This document shows, piece after piece, positions 49,451 through 63,260 of a stretch of DNA of 64,000 bases. The stretch's first letter is position 1; the number at the start of each line of letters is the position of its first letter. This stretch comes from Thunnus maccoyii. Taxonomy: Eukaryota; Chordata; Actinopteri; Scombriformes; Scombridae. The stretch covers positions 20,327,001-20,391,000 of the forward strand of contig NC_056539.1 of assembly GCF_910596095.1 (NCBI RefSeq), written 5' to 3'. A model generated the notes under the pieces. That model did not search any database and was not told the DNA's origin. It was given only the letters and a program-made list of their open reading frames with translations. The translations under genes and the position numbers were made by a program.

Positions 49451-52400
49451 AAAACTTATTTTATAACACGATTCCTTATGTGCCTATAGTAAAGCTTAGA
49501 CTTTCATCTTTTCAGCAGTCACTGCCATTTTATGATATGTGTTAATAAATAGCAAAAGGCACTTCCAGCAATTGGCTGGGCTAAAAACAAGGCTTACCCA
49601 GTCTGTTGCAGGCCACATTTTTGGCCTTTGTCATGGCTCAAAAACTGACATCCATAGATAAATTTGGTCTCATCTTGAACCGGAGCATCTGCAGATTAAT
49701 TTCATATCCAATATGTTATGATCCACTAAAGTTAGGCACGATGCAAGATGAACAAATCCCTGTTTTTATTAGCTTTGCCACCACCTTGACTGTAAAGGAG
49801 TCAGGAGGGACAAGTGAGTGAGATTCAACTCTTCTGGGAGGGGAGAGGGAGGTAGGGAGGAGTTTCATTTTGTGTGGTGTGTGTTACCACAAAATGTTTT
49901 AAATGAATAATCTTTAAATTGAGAAGTTTGGACTTATCGCCCTGCTTACTGTTTCCTTATAAAGTTTATACAGTTAGGCGAACCCAGGATGCTCAGTTAT
50001 AATACAGTTACACTATTCTATGCATCTTAAAGAAAACTGTGACTATACAAAAACACTTTATGAAAAACTTTGCATGCATCTATTTAAGAAAACTTACACA
50101 CCGGGTGGAGATCTGCACTGTAGTGAGGGCATTCTTCTTGTTTATAGTGAGTTTGCCCCCCCCCCTTTCCAGACTGTCAAAAAGAGATTTTCTCTTCCTC
50201 TGAAGGGTCTGTCTGTTAGTTACTCTGCTTATTTGAGGGCTAGAGGTTGAGGCAGGGTCCCTTAGACAAGCAGTTTATGAAATGAAAATGTTTTCTTTTC
50301 CAATGATGGCAAGCGTTACTTTTCACGTTTTTAAGAGTTCAGCATACAGCTCCTTGGGGAGGCATAGCCATTTCTACGGTCGTTTCCTGCTGAGTCAATA
50401 AAAGCCCCCCTCTCTTTCTACCTCTTCATTTCTGTGTTTTCTGTGTGTCTTTCTCAGCTTTATTTTAAAGTGGTTATTGTTAGGAATAGCTTATAAGTAC
50501 ATTATATTTCTAACTTTAGCTCTCCGCCTTTGGATTTTCCCCTTAGATCCTTTTCTGTCATTCTCCATTCACTCTGAGGGGATCATTAAAAAACTTCACT
50601 TTCCTCTCTCCCTTCTTGCCTTTCTTTGCATACTTCTCAACTTTAATCCCAAGAAAAAGAACAATAAAGAATCTTCAAACATAGACCTTCCTCGAAATGC
50701 TGTCTCTCACTGTGTGTTGCTTGCCAGAAATCCCAAAGAAATCCCAATGAAAGCCCCCAAGGCCAAGCAGTAGGGATTTAGAGGCCTCATTTAGTAGGCA
50801 GGTAGAGTCGAGTCTCCCCCCGTCCCATCCCTCGTAGCAATTAGAGAGAGGCCAGGAAGTGCAGTATTTTATGGCCTTATAAAGACATTAGAGGCATCGC
50901 TCCATTGGCCCTCACCCCACCTCTCCATTTACCAGTTCTACCTCTCCCATTTTTGGATCTCTCTCATTTCTCTCATGCTCACTTTGAAATTTTCTCCACC
51001 AACATCGCTTTTGCTTTCTTGTTCACTTCTTCTTCGCTTCATCACTGTCCACCTCCTTCTTTTTTTGTTTATGTTTTTCCATCTATTCCCCTTCATATCC
51101 ATCAATCTTTTTTTTTTTCCATTCCTCAAGCCATCCATCCCTTCAATATTTTTCAAACTGCTCTGGCTTCAAACTCAATAAAAGCTCTCATTGTAATCTT
51201 TAATCCTCTGGTGGTTGTATGGTGTCTTTGCTGATGGGGGGGGGAAAGGGCTTTGATGAAATAGCACTGTGTTGTTCCACGCTTCCCTTTGTGTGGACAC
51301 AAATGTTACCATTTTCAACACCTGTCCATCAGGTTTTTATGCCCGTTCCCCAGCTGAGTATGTTTTTCTCCCCCTCACCATTGTAAACCATCGTCCATCA
51401 TTTTCTGGTTATTTTGCTTGAGCGTGAAAGTGACAATTACTCGCTCTGTCCCCCAGTCCCGCAGTGAATCAATATGACTTGACGGAGTGACTCATTTGCC
51501 TGCCAAATGCATTTTTTGAAATATGAAACTGTGTGACACACTGCGGTGTGAGCTATGCAACCCTGCCTCCGCATACACAAATGGACACCAAAAGAAAACC
51601 ACACTGCTTCTTGAGTCCTGCAGCTTCTAAAGCCATCTTAGACAGACTTGGCTGCTCCTGAAAGACCTTCTTCCACCGGAGCAAAGGCTGACACACTTGA
51701 GAGGAAAGGGGGGGAAAGAAGAAAGAGCATTGACATGTCTGGATACTTGCTTACAACATCCTCCACCTTTTTCCTTCCTTTCTTCCCCAGACTACACTTG
51801 CATCGTTTCACCAGTTCCTAAAACAATGGGGTTGTGTGTAGTTGGACAACTTGTGCCTCCACCAATCCCAGTTGGTTGATATACAAGACATCCATCAAAA
51901 GGATGATGAAAGAAGAAGGAGATGGCATTTCTTCCTCAAATGAGTTCATAACTACTTTGATTTAAAACAGATTTGACTTGCCCAACTGGGGTGATCTGGA
52001 CAGATTTTTAAAACGTGAGGAAGTATAATAATTTAAATAATATTCCAAAGATTATGATCAGCACTTTACAATCCCTGGGAGGGTTGTTTCAAATGTTTTA
52101 ACCATCGCTATACAGCATGTTCTGTCTTCCCAGGGAAACTAACATTTAGCAAAAATGGAAGAAATAAAGACAGTGATCAAAGGATGTTAACAGAGAGTAC
52201 TTGTGGGTGAATACACTACGGAAAAGGAAGGTGGACCGTGAACCTGTGGTTGCTTGAAATACAGAACAGAAGGGAGTTAAAAATGTGAGAAAAGACAGAA
52301 GATTGCGAGGCTCAGGCAGACTGAAAATAAGTGAGTGAGAGTGCAAGACCTGAGGAACAAAACGAAAGAATTGAGTTTGACTGGATTGGGTTGATATGAA

Positions 52401-55400
52401 ATGAGTCGAGCTGAGCTGAACAGAAATAAGATGAATGTAATTATTCTGTCTTCTGCCGGACGTCATTGTGAGGTACTGTTCATATTGAGAGTGCTGGACA
52501 GAGGTAAAACAAAGACGGTAAAGGACATTTTTACTGGCATACCCTCTTATCAACCATTGTTACATCACATACATACATACGCATTTTAAATTATATCTGT
52601 TTTAAGGTTTTTATATTTGGTGTTCTAAAGAGAGGAGTGAAAAAAAGAAGAGTAGCAACTTTAGAAAGTCAATTTTCATTAGTAGGAAATCCAAAGAAAA
52701 TGTCATGACAGCAAAACAGAATCACCATAGATGAAAAAAATGTGCATTACCACTTTGGAAGCCTATAATGGGAATAATACAATTTGAAGAACTTTTGGAT
52801 ATTGAAATCATCAGAAAACAAATTAAGGCATGCAGTGCATGCTAAGTTCTGTGTCCAAAGCTATAAAACCCTGGACAGAGAAGCTTTGAAGAAAAATCAC
52901 ATCATTGCTATTGTAACCTCTGGGGTGTAAGGCTGAGGTGGAAGAGAGTCCCATCAGAAGGGAGGATGACAAGAACTGAGAAAAACAACATTTTCTTTCC
53001 CTCTCGCTGCCTCTCCTCTTTAACCCGCCCCCCTATCTGTGTACAGTGGAAGCCATTCTGACCATGCTCGCATGCTGGAAAATGATTTACTGCTGCTTTC
53101 AGTCTCACACAGAGAGTGAGAAGATTACTCAGAGAGACTGCTCACTTTGGGAACTGCTGAAACACAGTTAAGACAATAAGATGGCTCTTCTCCCAGTTTC
53201 CCCCCCGTGTTTTGCCTTTTGGCAATGCCACTCTCTAAGGTAATGTTTTCCTTTCTCTGTCCCTGAAATGTTTGACTTTTTTAAAAGTCTAATGGATGCT
53301 GTAGAGAAAAGGTAAAATCCTTACAACATAAACTGGATTGGATGTGTTGTGAAATAAAACAAAAAAGAGCTACATATTAAACAGGTGGGCTACAATAAAG
53401 ATTAGGATATGGGTTTATTAAAGTCAATACTGAAAGATATTTAACATTTGTTAGCTTACTTTTTGTACAGGTATTCAGTATTCATGACCAATGAATACAT
53501 GAAATACAAAAATGTTGAATTTGTCTGAATGAGGTGGATTAAAATGCTTTTTTCTTTCTATAGTTCCTTTATGCAAAGTGACACACAATGCCTCTCTAAT
53601 GATTCTAATAATTTATACAGATAATTTATTAATTACAATTTGCAAATAAATGTAATTTCAGACTGCTCCTCTGTGGCTTTGTTCAGTGAGAAAACTCCAT
53701 CGTGATAAAATGTCTGTTAACCAGTCCTACTTTGAGTCATTTCTGTAATTGGGAGGCGTCTAATCATACAAATAAGAAAAAAAATATCAACATGCATAGA
53801 ACCTAATGTTGCTAGTAGGTTCCTCTTCAGTAAAGAAAAATGAATGCTGGTGGGAAAAAAGCAAAAAGGGGAGTGATAAAGACAAAAGAGAAGTTGAGGA
53901 TGCAGCAGGTGACTCAGACAGGATGGTACGTTCTTCACCTGGCGGCCGTGGCTCGATGCCAGGGACACAAACACAAAAACAAACACGGACACACTCATAC
54001 ACATAGCAAAAACACACACCCATGCAAACACGAAACCCACCCCTGGTATACAGCTGAGTCAGGCAACCAGGTGTAAGGGCAACAGAAGACAGACACAAAC
54101 ACACACACTCACATACACAGAAAGACAATGTATATCCCCGGGGCAAACCAAGCTTTCTTACCTCTCTTTCATCACTCTTGTCTTTTCTTCGTTGTGTTCT
54201 GCTCTAGGGATTTTCTGCTTCCCCTCCTTCCCTCTGCGGTGAAGGCTAACGCTGTTAGCACTCGTTCGGTTTCTTCTTCTTGTGCCAGCTCCTTTCATGA
54301 CCTGAAACAGAAAAAGGGCAGAGAGGGGAAGTGAACGATTAAGAAACTGTTCGAGCATATCTAACCCCACAGATAGATTTCTATCAAGAAAAAATAAATA
54401 AAACACTCCATTCATATAGTTGGGCCTTGTGGAATTCCAGTTATGGCCTTTAAAATTCAGTTATCTTTCGAAACAGTTTCTAGCTGCGCGCTCCAAAAGA
54501 ATGTATGAACAAAACAGGCGCAGAGATTACAAATCGATGCAGTTCACGACCTGCAATAGAATGTGCTTACATGAAAGGCTGAAGTCAAGATATATTGTGT
54601 TGTGTTGTATCCCGTTCCAAGAGCTAGGTAACTTTTTTGCAGCTATAAAAGCCTGAGCAATGCTGAGATATCATGAGCAACAACAGCCAGTTTTGTATTT
54701 GCAGAGTAGAGCAAGATTGCTCAATGTAACAAAAAATGAGGTTCAAGTTGGGGTCAGGAAGCGTCGACTGGCAACCAATGGCGAAAAAGAGGAATAGGAT
54801 GATTATCATTATGTTTCTATACGGTTGTCTGATTGCCATTTACAGTTTGCATACCTGCGTTGGCATTTTACTGTGTCCATTTAATCGTTCATCTTTTGTT
54901 TGTATAGACTAAGATGTCAAGTAATTGTGTTGTTCGCAAAATGATTTTATCATAGCCAGACTGCTTCGTAAATTGACAGGGTTTGTGTGTGTTTCTGTGT
55001 GTGTGTGTGTAGTATATATGTACTGTATGTGTGTGTAGGGGGCGTCTTACAGTGCACTGATGAAATTGCTAACAGCTGTGACAGCCGCGTTTGCACATAC
55101 ACACACACACACACTTTTCGCCATCTCATTTGTAGCATACAGCTGCACAGATAAAGCACGCAGGTTAAGCAAATATTGTACAATGGCCAGGAAACAATGA
55201 ACAACCCCCATCCCTCCCCTATCTCTCGCACTCACACTAACTGCAGCATTGCTAAGAGTGTGCCAACTGTGTGTGTGTGTGTGTGTGTCTGGGTGTGTGT
55301 GAAAAAATGACTGGCAATGCTTGTCCTCTTTATTACTGTGAACAGAACAGACACCCCTGCTCCCCTCCCATTCATTTTAATCTCTATTCTTAAAGATAAA

Positions 55401-56819
55401 ACCTCCTCAGTCACACTCTCTCTCTGTCTGTATGCCCCCCCCCCCACCAAACCACCCATTCGCCCCCTAACCCGCACCCCTCCAGCCTGGTGTAGACCCT
55501 CCCCAAAACCCCAGCGAGGCAGCAACAGTGCTCCTTTGTTTGCCCCCCGTGCCCCCCCCCCAGTCCCCTCCCCTCCTTTCTTCTTGCCCCCTCGCCTTGC
55601 CCCGGACGATGCTGGTTGGCGGGGATGGAGGCATGCCTCGACAGGAACGCCAGAGGAGAGGAAGGGAGGGTATGAAGGATGGTGGGAGGGAGGAATAGAA
55701 GAGAAAAAATGTTGGAGGGCATAAAAAAAAGAGTAGGGGTCCTACAGTAATTTTTTCAGCCTCCTGCTCCTTGCGACTCGTTTTTTTTTTCCTCTCCTGC
55801 CTTTCGTTCCGGCACTTTTCTGTCCATACAGCATTACATGAGAGAGGTTTCTCAGTGTGATTATGGGGAGGAGGGTGGTAGGTTTGGAAGGACTACACCC
55901 TTACTGAACCCACCGACTCCAGTTTGACTAAGAGTTGCACAAAGTCGTTTGCAGAGGGCTATTTCTGGTTGGGACTAGCAAAGCTAATTTTAAACAGTAA
56001 AGTAAAGATGGGGAAGAGAAATAAAAAAAACTCTGACTCTGGATTTTTTTATTTCTGCTCTGAAAGAACTTTAAAAAAAATAAAATAAAATAAAAAAAAA
56101 ACAGCTGTATTCCTTGGCTTTTTTACATGGCTCAGAAATAATGTGCGCGATATTCCAACAGGCAACGTGTAAAAATAGCCTTTAAGTACACAACTTGTAA
56201 TTTCTCATTTATGCAAAGAAAATACTGGACCTGCCCATTGAGGTTAGTCAAGACATAATTTTAGCCATTTCTTTTTGGTACCACTGCAAGCGCGGCAAAC
56301 CCAGTTCCCTAATAGCACAAATTCTGCTCTTGTAATGGTGCCTGAGGCATGTCTCATTTGGAAGTGAGGGAGACAGCACAGTAAAGCAGTGCCTTTTCCC
56401 CTTAGCCAAAAACACAAATGTGCGCACATATACACACACACACGCACACAGGCGCCGTGGCAGCTCCAAGGCAATCGGATCATTAACCCCAACTAATCTA
56501 CAAACATTATGTTTATAGAAACGCCTTCCCAGCTTAAGCACCCGCGCAGCCAAGCCATGCTAATTCATTCTGAGAGTGTGTGTGAGTGTGCAAGTGCGAT
56601 ATGGTGTATTTGCAAGCTACAACGACGACACGTGTGTGTCAGTGCTGCTGTGTGTGTGTGTGTGTGCGTGCGTGTGTGTGTGTCATGTCTCTCAGTATGC
56701 GTGTGTGTACACTTGTGTGTCATCGCTGCCTGTGTCTACAGTATCTGCTGTGACAGACACAGGGAGAACATGACAGAGACAGCGAAAGAGTGTGTGAGCC
56801 TGAATGTTTATGTGTGTGA

Positions 56820-56820
<1 letters not shown>

Positions 56821-56863
<43 letters not shown>
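56821..56863 (+). repeat. (TG)n microsatellite
   Basis: The longest perfect dinucleotide tract in the window, about 21 TG units. Many shorter TG groups lie upstream from 56574. Confidence 0.92.
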
Positions 56864-56864
<1 letters not shown>

Positions 56865-57545
56865 AGTGGTGCAGCTCACAGCCTTGATCTAGACTCCTGC
56901 CTCTCTCGGACACCCTGCTGCGCCTGCTTCATTAATCAATAGGACAGATGAAGACAGACTCCTGCCGCGCTGTGAGGAAAAACAGTAGCTTGCATGCGTG
57001 AGTGTGTGTGTTTCTGCATGTAAGGAGGCTAGAATGCCCTCAGGGAGAACGTGGCAGACATGATGCCAACCTTCAAGGCTTCCTGTCCACACAGAGATCA
57101 TCCGCACTGGATTTTCTTTTTTCCAGAAAAAAAAAAGTCAGACACAATTTGATATATGATTTGCATAAACTGATATATTTGCCAGTGTATTAACCCTAAC
57201 CTACAGCAACCCCTTTCACATCTCCAAAAAAAAAAAAAACAATGAAGAATGAGAGATGCATTTGTGTGCTTATGTGCAAACAACTTTCTATTAAATTCCA
57301 TCATTTTCTCACTTCTTCAGGACTGTGGGGAAACTAATTTTAGAAGTGTTTAATATCTGCAAAAAAATCACACTGAGTATGAAGCTGTTTTGAAGCCCCA
57401 ACTATTCAACAATGAAACACCAGGCTAAAAAAAGCACCAAAGAACAGATTTCCGTTGGTCAGATGAGACATTCACCCGAATCCAGGAAAACTCAATTACA
57501 CACACACACAACTGTAATTACTTGCTCCCTCACCCCCAACACAAA

Positions 57546-57570
57546 CACACACACACACACACACACACAG
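57546..57570 (+). repeat. (CA)n microsatellite
   Basis: About 12 CA units. Confidence 0.85.
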
Positions 57571-59559
57571 AGAAACAGCCACTGATGTGTCTATCTACAC
57601 TCCTCAAAATCCTAGCTATAAAAAACATCTCAAGGGCTTATTCAAAAATCTTTATGAAAATGGTTTTAATATACCCTCAGGTGCAGTCAAATGAAATGGA
57701 AACTACTTAGAAGTTAAAAAAAAAAAAACCTTCCACAATGAGCATGCGAGTCAGATCAAGTACACTTCTGATACCTTCATTGTTTGAAACCTTTTCTGTC
57801 AATTAAAAAGCCTGTGAGACTCTGTGAACACAGGTAAGAGCTGTAACAGAAACACCTTAAACTGCCAGTCTTGAAAGCATGTAAAGTGATCAAAAATAGC
57901 TCACTGGGTGTCATCAAAACTCATCTACGTGGTGTATTTACTCATCTGAAAAGTAGCAAGGTACGCCCTTGAAGAGCGCACATTATAAGTGCTGTATATT
58001 GTGACAAGGGAATGTGATACGATTAGTCATTGCTATGTATCTTTGTGAGTCAGAATTAGCGGCAAGTTCAACTTGAGGAAAGCTGAGACTGAAAAACGAT
58101 AGCTTGATACCATATGTTACAATATAATTAGGGATGCTCAAACATAACAACTGTCCGAATAAATGTTCCTTATCAACCTTGAATTAACTGAAAAAACACA
58201 GTTGAGCTAGAAAAGCTAAGTTCCTGTCAGGATTTATTGTGGAAGTGTGTCTGTATTTGTCTCTCCAAAATTACTAAATAAGTTTAAAAAAAACTTTAAA
58301 ACTAAAGAATAACTTGGTTGGTATAACATTGCATTTTATTTTCTACAAATACCTGTAGTCAAAGAACAATGGACCTTTGATTTTGAGGTCCGCTGTATTT
58401 GAAGCCGGATTTTGGTAAATGGTCCCTAAAGTGCGACAAAATCAAGACCACAAATCAATTTCACGATTTCTAGTAAAGCAATTAACGCTGACATTTTAGA
58501 CATAATTGTGCAGAAATAGTAGGAACTACATTTTGGTTTATTTTGTTACTGCGAAGCAGGAATGCATGTCATTTCCTGGTGCTCCAAATGGCTAAATGAC
58601 TTGAATCGAATGCCACAGAAGCCATTTCTCCCAGAGCGACCAAACCTTAAACTTTAAGTCATTGGGAAATTGTGCCACCTCAATGTACAGCAAGACCATT
58701 TTGTTTGTTTTCAATGTAACTTGTGATATTTGGCTGAGGCTCAGTAGTCTCTTTGTTAGCCATTGTGTGGACATGAATGAATCTTTCTTCCACATGTCAT
58801 ACAGAGATGCACTGTGTGATCCGATGAAAACACCTTTGAGTGCATTACACAGAACTCCTGACTGTGTATATAGGCACCAGAAATAGTACTGTATGTATAG
58901 ACTAAATAAAGTGTTAGCCCTTGATTTATGGTTAAGTCTTACAAATGTTGTAATTTACTTGCTTCAGTTAGTGGTATCGTTTCTGTATCTTTCACTATGC
59001 TTTTCAACAGCTCTCATATATGAAGGAGAGCACATTAGTGATAGCATTTTGTATGTTTTTTTGTTTTTTTTAATCCAAATTCAAGATTAAGTGAGACAGT
59101 GGAACAAATAATACCATACTGTTGTTCAAATTAGAAAAAAAAAAGCTGATAGGAGTTTGATAGATTTCACACTCAGCAATCATAGATGCAAGCTGTGGCT
59201 GCATTGCTTTCTGGTTTATTGATGCTACTGTAATGAGCATTTCTTCTTCCTCTGTGATGGATTCCGCTTCGCGCGACTGTTGAACGACAGCACAAAATGG
59301 CAGAGATCTTGTTTTGATTTTGTGCGACTCATAACAGAACATGTTTACTCATAGGTACAATGTGCTTCTATCTGATAGTATTCTGAGAATATCCTCATCT
59401 TAAAGCACATCTAGAAAAGTCACTTGCGGAAATGAAAATAAAAATGTGCTAAGAATTGTGACACTGTAGCGATTTTTAAATAGTTTTAAGTGACTTGTGT
59501 AAAGAATAAATTGCCTGTATGAATTCTCAACCCTAAAATTAGGGTACTGAAAAAAGAAA

Positions 59560-62500
59560 AAATCCAGACATGAAATCCTGTGTCAGTTCCTAACCCGAGA
59601 TGCCCTGATTGCATAGGCACATTGTGTTGTTTGACATTGTACCGACGCCTGACGCTCAGACAAAGAAGCCGGTGCAGGTCTCGAGGGGGCAGATGACAAA
59701 CACTCCTAAACCATGGCCAGACATAATCCTCCCCCCTCCCTCCCGCCAAACCCCACAACAAACGCACAGCGGAGGGGGACTTATTCAGAGCATATTAGGG
59801 AGGTGAAGGAGGCCAGGCACTGAGGGACTCTCCCCACTTGGCTGTCCTAATCATCTGAGACAACCCCTCCAGAGGCACACCCCCACCCAATCCCTTCCCG
59901 CCAACAAACCCCACTCCACCCCCTAACGCATGACCCAGACACATCCAGGAGCGTTTACAAGGGCGGGCGGCCATGAAATGGGGAAGCTGACCAAAATGAA
60001 CAGCCCCCCCGGGAGCTGTAGTATAATTGTCCATCTTCTTGGTCCAAATTAAACAAGCTCGAGCGCATTCAAGTATCCACACACACCCCTCCCCGCCGCC
60101 ACCACCCTACTTTTAACAGACTGGCACGTTCCATAGAGCACGCCATTGATGCAGAATGATGAGCGGGAACACATTGTCTCGTTATATTGTCTTCAATTAG
60201 GCAAGAGATGATGGGAGACAATGAGAGGAGCATTTGTAATCATGAGCCTCCCAAACTCACGCTGGGAAACAGAACTTCATTATGCCCAATGGTCCCTCAT
60301 TGACAATAAAACTCTGAATATATGTGGTTTATCCATAGGAAGTTTTCAAGCATAAATGGCTCGGAAAGAAGTGAGTCACCAGGAAATACTGTAGGGGGTT
60401 CTGAAACTGAAGTCAACAACAGATATGGGTAGAGGCAAATCATGTTCTTTTATCTGCACTGCATGTTTCAACCCTAGCAATCGCACTCATCCTCTTATTA
60501 CTTCTCCTGTTCACTTACCTGAACTCTCATCCTATGCAGGTTTACTAAACTGGTATTTAAAGTTTTAAAAGTCATAATCGGGAGTGTTTTAGAGAAGAGA
60601 GTTTAGGGGGGGGGGAATTATAAATAAAAAAAGATAATACTTTAAGAAGAACAAGAAACGAAGTGCCTTAGTGAAGCTGTTTGGCAGGAATGAATTTAAA
60701 GGCATAAAGTGGAGCCATGATGTCTTTTCATCTTCTTCACATAAATGTTGTACAAGCTTAGCTCTGAGAACAGAAGCTCTGCGGCATTGGTGTCAGCTCA
60801 GAGCCATCTGTAGAAATGAGACTTCTTTAAGAAGGAGAAAGAAAAACTCGAGAGCGCATTATCTGCATTTTACCTGGAGAGCGTTCAGCTGAGAAATGAC
60901 TCTAACCCGACATCTTGCTGGCTTTGTAGCTCACCCCGTCATTTAAATCACGTTCCACCGTGGCTGTTAGGCTTTGATAGAACCATCCAACCGGACAAAT
61001 ACCGCTTTCATAAAATTGTGCAAATGATTTCTTTCAACTTGGATCGCGGCGGTATTGTTCCCCCATCCCCAACCCCCCCCCCACCCCATCTTTCCTCTCT
61101 CCTCACGGCACAAAGAGCTAATCTGAGACGAACACTCGCACCAGCTCTGACACATTGTCAAACCAAAACCGGGGTGATTTTATTTTCTTTAAATCATGTA
61201 AGTGAAGAATGAGGTAAAAGCCATCACCCATGGAGGACAACAGAGGGGTTTTGAGAAATAACTGCGTATTTTTTCCCCATGAACACTGCAAGGATTATAT
61301 ATTATGCTCCCCTTTACCCATCTATCCCTTCAGCTATTCTTCCATATGTACAGTATCAGAGTGGGACCAGATAAATGCTGAAAGGTTTTGGCTTTGCCCA
61401 TTTGCAGATGAAATCAGTCTACAGTGGGTGCCAGTAGGAGGGATAGCCGTCAAGTTGAGCTGCCCTAGGGCCGAACAACCTTTCCTGCAAGGCCCGCTCC
61501 CTTATCTGATTCCAGCAGACGGGACGAGATGATGGCCGTGCCAGCCAGAGCCTTTGATTTTTTTAAGTATATCCCTCTGCTTTCACACTGCTTTATTGAT
61601 CGCCGACAGACCTCATTTTGTTCCTCTGCTAAAAGAACGCTTCGAGAATGTTCTATTTGTAATGTGATCACCCAGATGAGGATGGCAGAGAGGTGGACAG
61701 ACACTAATCCTCTTTTTTTTACCCCCAGTCTCCAGAATCATCTATGGTGATTTTTGTGGATCGCCCCCGTTGTGTTTCTCATCGCCTGAGGTGCAGATGA
61801 TTTTTTTTTTTTTTTACAATCGGGAGAGGTCACAGTATATGTCATAGTTGAGGGTCACTTTTTATGAAGAACAATTTCTGAGATTGGTGACCTAGAGTGG
61901 TAGCCAAATTCAATCCCAACCACATTCATCATCAACCAGAAGAAAAGCTACCATTTATTCAACCATTTGCAATTGGGCTAAATGGAATTTCAAACATATT
62001 ACAAAAGCCATCTGATTGATGCTTCTTTTCAGTTCATTTTCAGTTCATTCATGAATGTTTTTGACCACAGGCTTACTGTTAAACGTGCTCATCGACCTCT
62101 GTGGATCGAACATATTCCTCCGTGTTGAACAGTACAACGCAACAGTATAGAGTGGGGAGCATCTGCCTCGTCACTCCACCCAGATGGCAGCAGAAAGTAT
62201 GTAAATTGGATCATTAACCTTACAGCGCTTTAACCAGTGGGCCATGCAGAGGGCTCGTTCCATCCGGGCTTTCTTGAATTTTATTAACGCACATTAATAG
62301 CATCGGGAAACTTTCGCTAATGGCCTGAGGTGGTTCGCTGTGGTGTTATCAAACACTGTAGTAATTATACATGACATCCTTCTGATTAACACTCCTGTGA
62401 TTATTGCACCATGTCAGATCATCTTTTTTCCGCCGATTAAAGACAGTCATCCATTTTCTTGGCGAGAAAATATTTCAGAGGAGGAGAAGGGGAAAAAAAA

Positions 62501-63260
62501 AAAAAAAAAAAAAGGGGCCCAATATTATCACAACACTCCCCCACCCCAACAAGCAGGCTTGGATCTTTAACCCTCAACAATAGAATGGCATGAAGAAAAA
62601 GAAGCAGGGGGGCAAAAATGTGAAAAGGATCTGCATTTTCATACAGCGTTTCCCCCCAGTGCTTTCAGTGTGTGAAAAATTTGCTTGTAGTGTGTGTCTG
62701 TGTGTGAGCTGCCAGCAGTGAGGGCTTGCACCTGGAGCAGGGTGGAGCATGCGAGGGGTCAAGGGTCACCTCGTGGGCTAAACAGGATTGAATTCTCCTT
62801 CTTCCTAAGAAAGCCAGACGACCCCTGCGGCTGCATCGCACAACACGGGCCTTCCTTTCCTTTCCTTCTCTCCTTCCTCTCCCGTTCACCTCTTTTTCTT
62901 TTCTCCTTTGGAAAGGCGCAGTAATCCATAACCCACTCAACTATCAGCGGCTCAATTATCCCTCCCGTTCACCCATTTTCTCCCCTCGGATGGAGATTCA
63001 AAAACAATTAACCTCTTCACGGCTGGGGACTTTTCCCAGGAAAGGGCACAGTGGTAATTGAATGACTCTGCCATTTACATTCCTGACCATGACTTCACTC
63101 CTTCACGCATAAATCTGGTTACTGAAAATCCTAATCTGTGGCTTTGTGATTGTCCAATGTCATTATCATGGATGATGTATTATCACACTATGAAGACAGT
63201 GTTTTACTTCAAACGGGATTTAACAGGACAATTTGGTAATGTTTACAAAACAACCTTTTG
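59560..63260. promoter_or_regulatory. Cluster of putative conserved non-coding (enhancer-like) blocks
   Basis: Blocks near 60120-60360, 60660-61060, 61330-61790, 62060-62480 and 62790-63260 have balanced, non-repetitive sequence without open frames. They are separated by homopolymer or simple-repeat gaps. They carry homeodomain-core sites: CAATTAG at 60194, ATTAATAG at 62293, TAATTA at 62362, CAATTA at 62953 and 63005, and TAATTG at 63055. This is the look of vertebrate developmental enhancers, but conservation has not been tested and the target gene is outside the window. Confidence 0.35.

Larger units (their letters stand above)
47531..59560. other. Intergenic or intronic DNA, microsatellite-rich, no gene supported
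   Basis: It contains CA/TG tracts (48175, 55269, 56821, 57546), a fish interspersed repeat near 49250-49450 and a C-rich/G-rich stretch near 55430-55620. A few more complex pieces occur, such as 50720-50910, with GCAATTAGAGAG and CTTATAAAG text. No recognisable coding exon was found on either strand. Confidence 0.6.
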
